A DNA stretch of 64,000 nt from Bacillus sp. sid0103. GTDB taxonomy: Bacteria > Bacillota > Bacilli > Bacillales_B > DSM-18226. The position numbers and the translations under genes were made by a program. The stretch spans positions 47,126-111,125 of the forward strand of contig NZ_JAHUWN010000024.1 of assembly GCF_019219025.1 (NCBI RefSeq), written 5' to 3'. Below, in pieces: positions 15,671-24,935 of this stretch (its first letter is position 1; the number at the start of each line of letters is the position of its first letter). Below the pieces are notes generated by a model. It was not told where the DNA came from and searched no databases. It saw nothing but the letters and a program-made list of their open reading frames with translations.

Positions 15671-15693
15671 TAAAAAATAAGGGGGAGTTAGTA

Positions 15694-17451
15694 ATGTTTG
15701 TTGTTTTAAAAAAATTGAGTTGGTTTTTTAGAGAAAATCGGCAGCGGTACCTAATCGCGATCACCTTATTAATTTTAGTTGGTGTTTTAGATGTGATACC
15801 GCCTAAATTAATAGGAATGGCTATTGATGATATTCATGTTGGCGGTATAAGTAAAAAGAAAATAATTCAATACCTTGGGATACTTTTAGGAATCATGGTG
15901 TCGTCCTATGCGATCACCTATGTATGGATGTATCGATTATTTGGAGGCGCTTTCCTTGTTGAAAGGAAACTTAGGTCTCGATTCGTTAATCACTTATTAA
16001 AAATGACTCCAGTTTTTTATGAAAAAAATCGGACTGGGGATTTAATGGCACGTGCTACAAATGATTTAAAAGCCATTTCCATCACAGCAGGTTTTGGAAT
16101 TCTGACACTTGTTGATTCAAGTGTTTGGATGCTGACATTACTGGTAACGATGGGGATTTTTATTAGCTGGAAGTTAACCTTAGCAGCGATTATCCCGCTG
16201 CCATTTATGGCCATTTTAATGAAAATTTATGGGAACAGAATTCATACACGCTTCATGGAAGCACAGGATGCCTTTGGTGAAATGAATGACCGAGTACTTG
16301 AATCTGTTGCAGGAGTAAGGGTGATTCGTGCTTATGTTCAAGAAGTGGCGGATAGCAATCGGTTTCATCAACTCACTGAAGATGTTTATGATAAGAATAT
16401 TAAGGTTGCACGAATTGACGCTTTATTTGATCCTACGATTAAGGTGCTTGTCGGCATTAGCTACTTAATTGGCCTTGGTTATGGTGCTTATTTAGTTTTT
16501 CATCAATCGATCACATTGGGGAATTTAGTTTCCTTTAATGTGTATTTAGGAATGCTGATCTGGCCGATGTTCGCAATTGGTGAGCTAATCAATGTGATGC
16601 AAAGAGGAAATGCATCACTCGACCGTGTTAATGACACACTTAGCTATGTGGAAGAAGTCGTCAATCCTCTCCATCCCATTTCGATTGAACGTGCCGATGG
16701 CATTGATTATCAACAGGTAATCTTCCGTTACCCCTCTTCTAAAAATGATAATCTTAAAGATGTTAATGTAAAAGTTCTACCGGGGCAGACATTGGGCATT
16801 GTTGGTAAAACAGGGTCAGGAAAGACTACCTTTATTAAGCAATTATTAAGACAGTATCCATTAGGTGATGGAGAAGTATCCATATCGGGTGTCCCGTTAG
16901 AGGAGCAAACGTTAAATCAAGTTCGCAACTGGATTGGTTATGTGCCACAAGATCATGTGTTGTTTTCTCGAAGTGTAAAAGAGAACATTCTCTTTGGCAG
17001 GAAAGACGCAAACGATCAAGAATTGGATGAGGTTATTGATTTAGCAGCGCTTCGTAAGGATCTCGATCTGCTCCCAGAAGGATTAAGTACGCTCGTGGGA
17101 GAGAAGGGCGTGGCCTTATCAGGCGGGCAAAAACAGCGGATCTCGATTGCTCGCGCACTTATTAAAAATCCGGACATTCTTATACTCGATGATTCCTTAT
17201 CTGCAGTGGATGCCAAAACAGAAAAACGAATTATTGACAATATTAGAAAGGTAAGAAATGACAAGACCACGATCATCACCACACATCGAATGTCCGCTGT
17301 CCAGCATTCTGACCATATTATTGTATTTGATGAAGGCAGGATTATCGAAGAAGGTACACATGAGCAACTCCTCGAACATGATGGGTGGTATAAGGAACAA
17401 TTTATTCGCCAGCAATCTGCAGGTAAGATAGAGGAAGGTGTGCAAGCATGA
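15694..17451 (+). CDS. bmrC: Multidrug ABC exporter, half-transporter BmrC (YheI)
   Basis: 585 residues from ATG 15694 (SD AAGGGGGAG), the same length as B. subtilis BmrC; an in-frame TTG at 15631 lies inside the leader ORF. Six membrane helices (about 15-310) precede an ATPase with Walker A GKTGSGKTT, signature LSGGQKQRIS and Walker B ILILDDSLSAVD. The residue after the Walker B Asp is Asp rather than the catalytic Glu. This is the degenerate site known for BmrC, so ATP hydrolysis depends mainly on the BmrD site. It forms a heterodimer with BmrD and exports drugs such as Hoechst 33342 and doxorubicin in B. subtilis. It overlaps bmrD by 4 bases (ATGA). Confidence 0.93.
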   Translation: MFVVLKKLSWFFRENRQRYLIAITLLILVGVLDVIPPKLIGMAIDDIHVGGISKKKIIQYLGILLGIMVSSYAITYVWMYRLFGGAFLVERKLRSRFVNHLLKMTPVFYEKNRTGDLMARATNDLKAISITAGFGILTLVDSSVWMLTLLVTMGIFISWKLTLAAIIPLPFMAILMKIYGNRIHTRFMEAQDAFGEMNDRVLESVAGVRVIRAYVQEVADSNRFHQLTEDVYDKNIKVARIDALFDPTIKVLVGISYLIGLGYGAYLVFHQSITLGNLVSFNVYLGMLIWPMFAIGELINVMQRGNASLDRVNDTLSYVEEVVNPLHPISIERADGIDYQQVIFRYPSSKNDNLKDVNVKVLPGQTLGIVGKTGSGKTTFIKQLLRQYPLGDGEVSISGVPLEEQTLNQVRNWIGYVPQDHVLFSRSVKENILFGRKDANDQELDEVIDLAALRKDLDLLPEGLSTLVGEKGVALSGGQKQRISIARALIKNPDILILDDSLSAVDAKTEKRIIDNIRKVRNDKTTIITTHRMSAVQHSDHIIVFDEGRIIEEGTHEQLLEHDGWYKEQFIRQQSAGKIEEGVQA

Positions 17452-19463
17452 CAACAGGGAAAAGATTAGCTAGGTACGCATTTGCTTATAAAAAAATTAT
17501 CATCGCAGCATTGATCATGCTGACCATTTCTGTCGCAACCGATCTGGCTGGACCGTTTATTGCTAAAAATATTATTGATCAACATATATTAGGAATTGAA
17601 TCCGTTTGGTACGAAACAACAAGTGGCAATAAAGCAGTCAAATATGAAGGTGCGTTTTACAAACGAGAAAAGTATTTATCGAGTGGTGAACAAAAGGGAA
17701 AACCAATACGGATTTTGCAAGTCGGATCCAAGTTTGTTTTCATCGATCAACAGCTCGAATTCGATGGGAAACGAACATTACAAGAAGGAACATTAGTGAT
17801 AAAAAATGGTGAGCGCAAAGCTGAATACGGGGCGAAAATCCTGAAGGTATCCGAAATATTAACCTTTTATCAGCCCGAGATCCCAATTATTTTTCAGCTA
17901 TTGGCGATTTATTTTGGGCTTTTGGTGGTTTCAGCTATATTTCAGTATGGTGAACGTTACTTATTACAAAAATCAGCAAACAGAATTATTCAAAAAATGC
18001 GCGAAGACGTGTATGGTCAGATCCAACGTCTGCCAATAAATTATTTTGATAATCTGCCTGCCGGTAAGGTAGTCGCAAGAATTACTAATGACACGGAGGC
18101 AATCCGTGAGTTATACGTAACGGTTCTGGCTACCTTTTTTACAAGCTCCATTTATATTACCGGTATTTATGTCGCATTGTTTATTTTAAACGTAAAACTT
18201 GCAGCGATATGCTTATTATTGTTGCCCATTCTTTATGTGTGGATGTTAGTATATCGAAAGTATGCTTCGAAATTCAATCGTGTAATACGGTCAAGGAACA
18301 GTGAAATTAATGCAATGATTAATGAGTCCATCCAAGGGATGAATATTATCCAGGCATTCAGCCGTGAAAAAGAAACAAAAGCAGATTTTGAAAAACTTAA
18401 CTATGAGCATTTTACGTACCAGAATAAACTATTAAGTTTAAATGCCTTAACCTCGCATAACCTAGTAGGGATATTAAGAAATCTCATATTTGTGGCATTT
18501 ATTTGGTATTTCGGCGGTCTGGCACTTAATACTGCAACCATTCTCTCACTAGGGATGCTATATGCTTTTGTTGATTATATAAATCGTCTTTTCCAACCGG
18601 TTCAGGGGATTGTCAACCAATTAGCAAATTTAGAACTTGCGCTTGTGGCAGGTGAACGTGTTTTTAAGTTGATGGATGAACCAGGGGAAGATGTTAGTAG
18701 TGAGCGAATGGCTCGTTTTAAAGGAAATGTTTCATTTAATCATGTTTCTTTTGGTTATAAAGAAGGAGAATATGTCCTAAAGAATATTGAGTTTGAAGCA
18801 AAGCATGGAGAAACAGTTGCCTTTGTTGGTCATACGGGTTCTGGAAAAAGTTCAATTATGAATTTACTTTTCCGCTTTTATGATTGTCAAAAGGGAAAAA
18901 TTACGATTGATGGAAAAGATATTAGAACGATTTCTCGTCAATCAATCCGGAACCATATGGGGATTGTATTGCAGGATCCCTATTTATTCACAGGGACGAT
19001 TGCCTCAAATGTAAGCCTTAATGATCCTGCCATTAAAAAAGAAATAGTAGAAAAAGCATTAAAGGATGTTGGGGCTGAAAAAATATTTAAGAACTTAGAA
19101 AATGGTTATGATGAACCAGTCCTTGAGAAGGGAAGCACCCTTTCAAGTGGACAGCGCCAGTTAATTTCATTTGCAAGAGCACTAGCATTTAATCCAGCTA
19201 TTCTCATTCTAGATGAAGCCACCTCAAGTATTGATACAGAGACGGAAGCGTTGATTCAAGAGGCAATGGAAGTTTTGAAAAAAGGAAGAACCACCTTTAT
19301 CATTGCCCATCGGTTATCAACCATCCGGAGTGCCGACCAAATAATCGTGTTGGATCGAGGAATGATTGTTGAAAAAGGAACGCATGAGCAATTAATGGAG
19401 CATAAAGGTAAATATTATCAAATGTATCAACTCCAGCAAGGCAGTACCGATTTGGCTGGATAG
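17448..19463 (+). CDS. bmrD: Multidrug ABC exporter, half-transporter BmrD (YheH)
   Basis: 671 residues; B. subtilis BmrD is about 673. Between the first and second membrane helices (residues about 45-140) lies a large extracellular insert (SVWYETTSGNKAVKYEG ... TFYQPEIP), a known feature of BmrD. The ATPase domain has Walker A GHTGSGKSS, signature LSSGQRQLIS and canonical Walker B ILILDEATSSID with the catalytic Glu. The signature motif carries S in place of the second G-position residue seen in BmrC, as expected for an asymmetric pair. Translation is coupled to bmrC. A bidirectional terminator follows. Confidence 0.93.
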   Translation: MTTGKRLARYAFAYKKIIIAALIMLTISVATDLAGPFIAKNIIDQHILGIESVWYETTSGNKAVKYEGAFYKREKYLSSGEQKGKPIRILQVGSKFVFIDQQLEFDGKRTLQEGTLVIKNGERKAEYGAKILKVSEILTFYQPEIPIIFQLLAIYFGLLVVSAIFQYGERYLLQKSANRIIQKMREDVYGQIQRLPINYFDNLPAGKVVARITNDTEAIRELYVTVLATFFTSSIYITGIYVALFILNVKLAAICLLLLPILYVWMLVYRKYASKFNRVIRSRNSEINAMINESIQGMNIIQAFSREKETKADFEKLNYEHFTYQNKLLSLNALTSHNLVGILRNLIFVAFIWYFGGLALNTATILSLGMLYAFVDYINRLFQPVQGIVNQLANLELALVAGERVFKLMDEPGEDVSSERMARFKGNVSFNHVSFGYKEGEYVLKNIEFEAKHGETVAFVGHTGSGKSSIMNLLFRFYDCQKGKITIDGKDIRTISRQSIRNHMGIVLQDPYLFTGTIASNVSLNDPAIKKEIVEKALKDVGAEKIFKNLENGYDEPVLEKGSTLSSGQRQLISFARALAFNPAILILDEATSSIDTETEALIQEAMEVLKKGRTTFIIAHRLSTIRSADQIIVLDRGMIVEKGTHEQLMEHKGKYYQMYQLQQGSTDLAG

Positions 19464-19468
19464 ATGAG

Positions 19469-19500
19469 ACCCCTTAACCTAACATGTTAAGGGGTTCTTT
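19469..19500. terminator. Bidirectional terminator between bmrD and yheG
   Basis: 10-bp perfect stem ACCCCTTAAC / GTTAAGGGGT, 7-base loop, TCTTTTT on the plus strand. Confidence 0.85.
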
Positions 19501-20121
19501 TTAGTAAGTTAACCCTACCCGGGAGCCGATAAATTGATTGCTAAATAGCTGCCCAAAAGCAAAATCTGCTGTGTCGTAAATCGAGATGGAAGAAGGATGA
19601 TCAGGAAGAAAGTCTTTTTCATACCTATAATGCCCTATTCTTTCCCCTACCGGTAAGTAAGTCGGACAAACAACCGTCCAATCGAGCCCGGAATCTTTTA
19701 GTAATAAATAGGCCCGTAAATGTTCCTCAGCATCACGTGTACTTTTCCGTTTCGACTCAGACGATTGAAACCGATATAAATGGGGGGCAGACCGAGCCTG
19801 GAGAATTCCTGCCGTTCCAATCGTTATAATTCGCAGTATTCCTTGCTCTTTCATATGCTTTATGATAAATGGCATAGATTCTGACAGCGTGGTAGTTCCT
19901 GCTGTATTCAGTGCACTTATCACTACATCAGATCCCATTAAGCTATTCGCAATGTCTGTTTCATTTATTACATTACCTTCAATAATATGAAGGCCATCAT
20001 TGCTAATGGTTAATTTTCTCCTATCTCTCACCAGAGCTCGGACAGAATGCTCTTTGGATAGTGCATGTTCTAAAATAATCGTGCCAACTCTGCCTGTTGC
20101 ACCGAAAAGGCAAATGTTCAC
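19501..20121 (-). CDS. yheG: NAD(P)-binding SDR-like protein YheG
   Basis: 206 residues, the same as B. subtilis YheG; GTG 20121 has AGAGGTG 8 bases upstream. The N-terminal Rossmann motif GATGRVG (residues 7-13) and the following VRALVRDRRKL, DVVISAL and RIITIGTAGI segments place it among atypical short-chain dehydrogenases / NmrA-like NAD(P)-binding proteins. The usual Tyr-xxx-Lys catalytic pair is not evident, so it may be a regulator, a reductase of biliverdin-reductase type, or non-catalytic. Next to bmrD, as in B. subtilis. Confidence 0.85.
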   Translation of the reverse strand: MNICLFGATGRVGTIILEHALSKEHSVRALVRDRRKLTISNDGLHIIEGNVINETDIANSLMGSDVVISALNTAGTTTLSESMPFIIKHMKEQGILRIITIGTAGILQARSAPHLYRFQSSESKRKSTRDAEEHLRAYLLLKDSGLDWTVVCPTYLPVGERIGHYRYEKDFLPDHPSSISIYDTADFAFGQLFSNQFIGSRVGLTY

Positions 20122-20232
20122 AAAAAATTCACCTCTTAGTCAATAAAGTGTAATATTCATCACTTGCGATACCCTTCGCTTATGATATTTTGAAACTGTT
20201 TAAGCATTTACTAATATAAGGGTGGGATGTAT

Positions 20233-20316
20233 ATGTCAGATTATTCAGTTGTGCTATTAATCGGTAGTTTTTTAATCCTTTCATATTATATCGGATATAC
20301 AATCATTAAACATTAA
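20233..20316 (+). CDS. Tiny single-pass membrane protein (YheF position)
   Basis: 27 residues from ATG 20233; AAGGGTGG lies 6 bases upstream (an ATG at 20227 overlaps this SD). It is almost wholly one hydrophobic helix (SVVLLIGSFLILSYYIGYTII). It lies next to yheG, where B. subtilis has the tiny gene yheF, but I cannot confirm homology at this size. It is followed by a terminator and is probably an independent transcript. Confidence 0.55.
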   Translation: MSDYSVVLLIGSFLILSYYIGYTIIKH

Positions 20317-20322
20317 AACATT

Positions 20323-20352
20323 AACTACAGACAAGTGTCTGCAGTTTTTTTA
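20323..20352 (+). terminator. Intrinsic terminator after the tiny membrane-protein gene
   Basis: Stem CTACAGACA / TGTCTGCAG (one mismatch), 2-base loop, followed by TTTTTTT. Confidence 0.75.
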
Positions 20353-20439
20353 TTGATGATAATTGTCATTACTTTAATAAAATGGATAGGATTGGGTATA
20401 TATATGGAAGTATATGAATTTGTGAGGTGTAGATGACAA

Positions 20440-21822
20440 GTGGAAAAATATCGAATTGAAAAAGATACGCTTGGTGAGGTTCGTGTACCCATTGATAAAT
20501 ATTGGGGAGCGCAAACACAACGGAGCAAGGAAAATTTTAAAATTGGCTCCGAAAAGATGCCATTGGAATTAATTTATGGTTTGGTTTTTATTAAAAAGGC
20601 TGCAGCAATCGTAAATTTCCAATTAGGAAAGCTGAGTGAAAGTAAATTAAACGCAATCCAAAAAGTATGTGAGGCTATTCTTACTGGAAATATGGATGAA
20701 CATTTTCCATTGGTGGTCTGGCAAACAGGCAGTGGGACACAATCCAACATGAATGTCAATGAAGTCATAGCCAATAAAGCAAATGAATATTTAAAGGACA
20801 AGGGTGCCGGACATGAAAGAATCCACCCCAATGATGATGTCAATATGTCGCAAAGTTCCAATGATACCTTTCCAACAGCCATGCATATTGCTGCTTATAA
20901 AAAAGTAGTAGAAGAACTCCTCCCGGCTATAACAGAATTAAAAAAGACACTTCTTGTTAAAGAAAAGGATTTTTCAAAAGTTATAAAAATTGGAAGAACT
21001 CATTTGCAAGATGCCACACCACTGACGCTAGGACAAGAGATCAGTGGCTGGCGGTGGATGCTTGAAAAATGTGAAAAGATGATAAAAGAGGCAAGTCAAT
21101 ATCTTTTGGATTTGGCGATAGGCGGGACGGCAGTTGGTACAGGCATTAATGCCCCCCCACAATTCGGTAATATGGTTGCTGAACAAATTTCCACCTTTAC
21201 TGGATATTCATTTCGTTCCTCAGAAAATAAATTCCATGCTTTAACCAGTCACGATGAGATTGTACATGTTCATGGTTCGCTAAAAGCCTTAGCCGCTGAT
21301 TTAATGAAAATAGCTAATGATGTCCGCTGGCTTGCAAGCGGACCGCGCAGTGGGATTGGTGAACTTAGCATCCCTGCGAATGAGCCCGGCAGTTCAATTA
21401 TGCCAGGTAAGGTCAATCCAACCCAAAGTGAGGCTTTGACAATGATAACGTGTCAGGTTTATGGAAATGACGCCGCCATAGCTTTTGCAGCAAGTCAAGG
21501 AAATTTCGAGTTAAATGTATTTAAACCAGTAATTATTAATAATTTTATCCAATCGGTTCGGCTTCTTACAGATGGGATAAGATCTTTTAATCAAAATTGT
21601 GCCATCGGAATTCAGGCAAATGAAGAGATTTTAAACGAGCATTTGAATCGCTCCTTAATGCTTGTTACTGCATTAAACCCTTATATTGGCTATGAAAAGG
21701 CAGCAGAGATTGCCAAACTAGCGTTTAAAGAAAATAGTTCGTTAAAAGAAGCAGCCTTAAAACTAGGCTATGTTACCGAGGATCAGTTTTCAAAATGGGT
21801 CAATCCGAAAGATATGATTTAA
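20440..21822 (+). CDS. fumC: Class II fumarate hydratase
   Basis: 460 residues from GTG 20440 (GAGGTG upstream). The fumarase/aspartase signature [13 protein letters not shown], the [19 protein letters not shown] segment and the [23 protein letters not shown] block are all intact, including the active-site Ser in the GSSIMPG loop. It catalyses the reversible hydration of fumarate to malate in the citric acid cycle, as a cytosolic homotetramer. Length matches B. subtilis CitG (462). The promoter region contains a near-palindrome ATGATAATTGTCAT at 20354-20367. Confidence 0.95.
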   Translation: MEKYRIEKDTLGEVRVPIDKYWGAQTQRSKENFKIGSEKMPLELIYGLVFIKKAAAIVNFQLGKLSESKLNAIQKVCEAILTGNMDEHFPLVVWQTGSGTQSNMNVNEVIANKANEYLKDKGAGHERIHPNDDVNMSQSSNDTFPTAMHIAAYKKVVEELLPAITELKKTLLVKEKDFSKVIKIGRTHLQDATPLTLGQEISGWRWMLEKCEKMIKEASQYLLDLAIGGTAVGTGINAPPQFGNMVAEQISTFTGYSFRSSENKFHALTSHDEIVHVHGSLKALAADLMKIANDVRWLASGPRSGIGELSIPANEPGSSIMPGKVNPTQSEALTMITCQVYGNDAAIAFAASQGNFELNVFKPVIINNFIQSVRLLTDGIRSFNQNCAIGIQANEEILNEHLNRSLMLVTALNPYIGYEKAAEIAKLAFKENSSLKEAALKLGYVTEDQFSKWVNPKDMI

Positions 21823-21830
21823 GAAAATGA

Positions 21831-21855
21831 AAGCCCCTTCCAAAGGAAGGGGCTT
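21831..21855. terminator. Convergent terminator between fumC and the SASP gene
   Basis: 11-bp perfect stem AAGCCCCTTCC / GGAAGGGGCTT with a 3-base loop. The better T-rich tail is on the minus strand. Confidence 0.75.
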
Positions 21856-21893
21856 AGCCATAATATTTATTTGTAATTTACTTGGTTAAAATA

Positions 21894-22097
21894 TTAGCGT
21901 TGGAATCCGCCAAGTTGAGACTCAGCCATTGCTACTAGACGTTTTGTAATTTCTCCACCAACAGATCCGTTGGCACGTGAAGTAGTGTCAGCACCAAGAT
22001 TTACACCAAATTCTGAAGCAATTTCATACTTCATTTGACTAAGAGCTTGTTCGACGCCTGGTACTAGAAGTTGATTAGAGTTGTTGTTAGTTGCCAT
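21894..22097 (-). CDS. sspB: Alpha/beta-type small acid-soluble spore protein
   Basis: 67 residues from ATG 22097 (SD GAGGAG). It has the standard SASP organisation: a variable N-terminus, [16 protein letters not shown] with the GPR protease cleavage motif (EIA), and the conserved C-terminal block [21 protein letters not shown]. Such proteins coat and protect DNA in the dormant spore and are degraded at germination. The copy near yheG-bmrCD in B. subtilis is sspB, hence the symbol, but alpha/beta SASPs are multicopy. A sigma-G-like promoter precedes it. Confidence 0.93.
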   Translation of the reverse strand: MATNNNSNQLLVPGVEQALSQMKYEIASEFGVNLGADTTSRANGSVGGEITKRLVAMAESQLGGFQR

Positions 22098-22454
22098 AGT
22101 TGAATAACACTCCTCTTAATAAATTTGGGGTCAGTATGGAGTTGAACCATAATGGAGATTAAACCATTGCCGCCTAGGCCTAACCCATATTATCAATATT
22201 ACTTTTGATAAGTTTTTTACAAGGTGGAGATTCATTCATAAACCTTCGGTTTGGCTGGATGAGTCGGACTTGCACCGGCTATTTCCCCTTTTGGTTTCAT
22301 CCATCGTGTTAAAGGTGTTGCTTGCTTTGTAATACTTATTATGATTAAAAAGGAAAGACTTATTCGAGGATTTATTTGGTAGTTTATTCCATTACATATG
22401 GGATGTAAGTTAACACAAACTAAGGTTATCAATTAATTAAAAAGGGTGAATAGA
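22098..22454. other. Intergenic region between divergent sspB and the zinc-ribbon gene
   Basis: Contains the sspB promoter at 22133-22162. The rest holds no supported gene: a 66-codon minus-strand frame (22232-22432) lacks an SD. A perfect palindrome GCCTAGGC and a short AAACC/GGTTT hairpin occur without clear meaning. Confidence 0.4.
22133..22162 (-). promoter_or_regulatory. Sigma-G-like promoter of sspB
   Basis: On the minus strand, -35 TTAATC, 18-base spacer, -10 CATACT. Compare the forespore sigma-G consensus TGNATA-N18-CATNNTA. It lies 36 bases upstream of the coding start. Confidence 0.5.
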
Positions 22455-22697
22455 ATGTCTGAATGCCCAGTATGTAATGGTTTCCGTGAAGCCTACTTAT
22501 TATGTTCAACTTGCGGTGAGCCTATGATGGAAAGTGGTCGTCTGATGGATTTTTATGATGATTACAGTCCATATATGGAAATTGACTTAATGAAAATGGA
22601 AGATGGATATCCCGATACAAATTTAGGTCATAAGTGTCCGCATGTATATCGATGCCCTGCTTGTAATACTGAGGAGGTAGTTTTTATAAAAGAATAA
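22455..22697 (+). CDS. Zinc-ribbon-like small protein, function unknown
   Basis: 80 residues from ATG 22455; AAAGGGTGA lies just upstream, and the in-frame GTG 22446 is inside that SD. Three CxxC knuckles are visible: C4-P-V-C near the start, C-S-T-C at about residues 17-20 and C-P-A-C near the C-terminus, with an extra KCPHVYRC. The middle is acidic and aromatic (MDFYDDYSPYMEIDLMK). This suggests one or two structural zinc sites. No signal peptide or membrane helix. No named family is recognised. Confidence 0.7.
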   Translation: MSECPVCNGFREAYLLCSTCGEPMMESGRLMDFYDDYSPYMEIDLMKMEDGYPDTNLGHKCPHVYRCPACNTEEVVFIKE

Positions 22698-22735
22698 GCC
22701 CCGCTCATGAAGAGGGGGCTTAGTTTATTCTTATT
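22695..22735. terminator. Terminator between the zinc-ribbon gene and msmX
   Basis: Stem AAGCCCC-CTC / GAG-GGGGCTT with a small internal loop, followed by AGTTTATTCTTATT. Convergent genes may share it. Confidence 0.6.
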
Positions 22736-22743
22736 CATCGCTT

Positions 22744-23844
22744 TTATGGGCGGATTCTTGCTTCGGTTTCTTCATCAAAGAAATGTGCCTTATTCATATC
22801 AAAAGCAAGTTCTAAAGTATCGCCAGGATGAATATCACCACGAGAATCCACGCGTGCTACGAAATCTTGGCCGCCAATGCTAGAATAAATCATTAATTCT
22901 GCACCAGTTAACTCTGCAACATCCACTTGTGCCTTTATTTTTGATCCAGCTGATGCATCAATGAAAACAGGTTCATCATGAATATCTTCTGGACGAGTAC
23001 CAAGGATAATTGATTTTCCAACATACCCTTGTTCGCGCAGATATTTCATTTTTCCTTCTGGAACAGCAAGGGTAGCATTTCCAATGACAAATTTTCCATC
23101 CTCAAGTTTTCCATTAAAGAAGTTCATTGCAGGAGATCCAATAAATCCACCAACAAAGACATTCTCAGGCTTTTCATAAACTTCTTTAGGAGAACCAACT
23201 TGTTGAATGATACCATCTTTCATAACAACTAGTCGTGTAGCCATTGTCATCGCTTCAGTTTGGTCATGTGTTACATAGATGGTAGTAGTATCTAAGCGGC
23301 GGTGAAGCTTAGCAATTTCCGCACGCATTTGAACACGAAGCTTAGCATCAAGGTTTGATAACGGTTCATCCATTAAGAATACTTTTGCATCACGTACAAT
23401 CGCACGGCCTAATGCCACACGTTGACGTTGTCCACCTGAAAGTGCTTTAGGTTTACGAGTTAAGTAAGCTTCTAAACCAAGAATCTTTGCTGCGTCTTTT
23501 ACGCGACGGTCAATTTCATCTTTAGGAAATTTGCGCAGTTTTAAGCCAAACGCCATGTTATCATATACAGTCATGTGTGGATAAAGAGCATAGTTTTGGA
23601 AAACCATGGCGATATCGCGATCTTTTGGTGCTACATCGTTCACTCTTTTCCCATCAATGTAGAAATCACCCTTAGAAATATCTTCAAGACCAGCAATCAT
23701 TCGAAGTGTTGTAGATTTCCCGCACCCTGATGGTCCTACAAACACGATAAATTCTTTATCTTCAATATGTAAATTGAAGTCTTGAACAGCTGTTACCTTA
23801 TTATCATAAATTTTATAAATATGATCTAATTTTAACTCTGCCAT
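22744..23844 (-). CDS. msmX: Shared sugar-ABC-importer ATPase MsmX
   Basis: 366 residues from ATG 23844 (SD AGGGAGGA). Walker A GPSGCGKST, Q-loop MVFQNYALYPHMTV, signature LSGGQRQR, Walker B VFLMDEPLSNLDAKLR and the switch His in VTHDQTEAMT are all present, followed by a C-terminal OB-type MalK/UgpC regulatory domain. In B. subtilis MsmX energises several carbohydrate importers that lack their own ATPase (maltodextrin, arabino-oligosaccharide, galactan and others). Here it is likewise not next to a permease. A perfect cre site lies upstream, implying CcpA control. Confidence 0.93.
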   Translation of the reverse strand: MAELKLDHIYKIYDNKVTAVQDFNLHIEDKEFIVFVGPSGCGKSTTLRMIAGLEDISKGDFYIDGKRVNDVAPKDRDIAMVFQNYALYPHMTVYDNMAFGLKLRKFPKDEIDRRVKDAAKILGLEAYLTRKPKALSGGQRQRVALGRAIVRDAKVFLMDEPLSNLDAKLRVQMRAEIAKLHRRLDTTTIYVTHDQTEAMTMATRLVVMKDGIIQQVGSPKEVYEKPENVFVGGFIGSPAMNFFNGKLEDGKFVIGNATLAVPEGKMKYLREQGYVGKSIILGTRPEDIHDEPVFIDASAGSKIKAQVDVAELTGAELMIYSSIGGQDFVARVDSRGDIHPGDTLELAFDMNKAHFFDEETEARIRP

Positions 23845-23922
23845 TGTAATTCCTCCCTTTATCTTGTTAGTAACAGTTTACAATTGGCAACAGAAAATAG
23901 GTATAGACAGACTGCACAAAGA

Positions 23923-23937
23923 ATGAAAACGCTTTTT
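23923..23937 (+). promoter_or_regulatory. CcpA-binding cre site upstream of msmX
   Basis: ATGAAAACGCTTTTT fits the Bacillus cre consensus WTGAAARCGYTTWNN at every defined position. It lies 79-93 bases upstream of the msmX start and just after the end of the PucR-type regulator gene. Confidence 0.65.
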
Positions 23938-23948
23938 TGGGCACATTG

Positions 23949-24863
23949 TTACTTTTTCTGACTTTGTTCATAAAGAAGACAAGCTAAAAAGACTGTAAAG
24001 GCACCATAAAAATCCTTTAATTGGATTCCGGACTTGTCGATAAATTTATCAATCCGATATTGAAGTGTATTTCGGTGGATATACAATTTTTTTGCCGTCA
24101 AACTAGCATTTAAATTATTCTCAAGAAAAACTTTAATGGTCGAAAAAAAGTCGGGGTCATCATAAAAAACTTCAAATATTTCCTGATTCACCATTTGTTT
24201 TAAATCCGCCGGCAAATGATAAGCTACATAGGCAGGAAAGACCCGTTCAAATGTAAAGATATTCTTTAGGGTCACAAGATTCGTATTGCCGAAGGAAAAG
24301 TATTCTTTCTCCAGTAGATATTTAGAGCGAAGTTGATCGTTAAAAGGATTGAACTTTCCTAAATAAAAATAGATTTTGACATAAAAATCGCTTTCTAATG
24401 TTTCTGACATAGAAATCAATTCTTCTTCAGTGAGAGAGACCGTATTGTCCTCTTCAATAACAATCCCTCGACTTCTGTTTTCCCAAATGATGATGATTTC
24501 TTCAGTAAAGAAACCTTTTAAGGCCGACTCAATTTCTATTTGGTTTGTTTCATCTCCTTTAATTTGAAATTGAATGAAACGGAGCGTTGAATCAGTATGA
24601 TAGGACGGCAGCGGCCCATCGTCTAATAAATACTCATCCCAACCCTTGGCTGCTGCATTTCTGGCCACAGATTGAATCTCAACTAATTGGTATATCGTTT
24701 GAAGGAGGGTTAATTCCTTTTCAGACAGCTCAGTTTTAGGAATGCCGAGCCATTCGTTTTCATGGTCGTTGGAAAATAAATACAATTGTTCTGAAGGCTT
24801 GTCAGGTTTAACGGGAAACAAAATAGCATTTTCATAAATAGACAATAATTTTCGTAACATCAT
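23949..24863 (-). CDS. PucR/CdaR-type helix-turn-helix regulator
   Basis: 304 residues from ATG 24863, chosen because TGGAGA lies 6 bases upstream; the longer frame from ATG 24893 has no SD and starts inside an inverted repeat. The C-terminal 60 residues (FLENNLNASLTAKKLYIHRNTLQYRIDKFIDKSGIQLKD) are the PucR C-terminal HTH found in regulators of sugar-acid or purine use. The N-terminal 240 residues have no domain I recognise. Its position directly upstream of msmX, in the same orientation, suggests a role in carbohydrate use, but that is inference. Confidence 0.75.
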   Translation of the reverse strand: MMLRKLLSIYENAILFPVKPDKPSEQLYLFSNDHENEWLGIPKTELSEKELTLLQTIYQLVEIQSVARNAAAKGWDEYLLDDGPLPSYHTDSTLRFIQFQIKGDETNQIEIESALKGFFTEEIIIIWENRSRGIVIEEDNTVSLTEEELISMSETLESDFYVKIYFYLGKFNPFNDQLRSKYLLEKEYFSFGNTNLVTLKNIFTFERVFPAYVAYHLPADLKQMVNQEIFEVFYDDPDFFSTIKVFLENNLNASLTAKKLYIHRNTLQYRIDKFIDKSGIQLKDFYGAFTVFLACLLYEQSQKK

Positions 24864-24890
24864 TGGTTTCTCCATTTGGTTGGATTTTTT

Positions 24891-24922
24891 CATTAACTAC
24901 AGTAAGTATACAGTAGTTAATG
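24891..24922. promoter_or_regulatory. Inverted repeat on the PucR-type gene promoter
   Basis: Perfect 10-bp arms CATTAACTAC / GTAGTTAATG flank a 12-base spacer containing TATACT on the minus strand, a good -10. It lies 28-59 bases upstream of the start and probably acts as an operator, perhaps for the gene's own product. Confidence 0.5.
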
Positions 24923-24935
24923 AAAGCTAAAAAAT

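Noticed and set aside
22260..22330. tRNA-like segment on the minus strand (GGTGCAAGTCC with a TGGATGA/TCATCCA pairing)
   Set aside because: No acceptable anticodon arm or D arm, and spacing does not fit a tRNA.
22232..22432. 66-codon minus-strand ORF ending in a Pro/Lys-rich tail
   Set aside because: No SD or credible start; the tail looks protein-like but the N-terminal part does not. Possible gene remnant, not supported.
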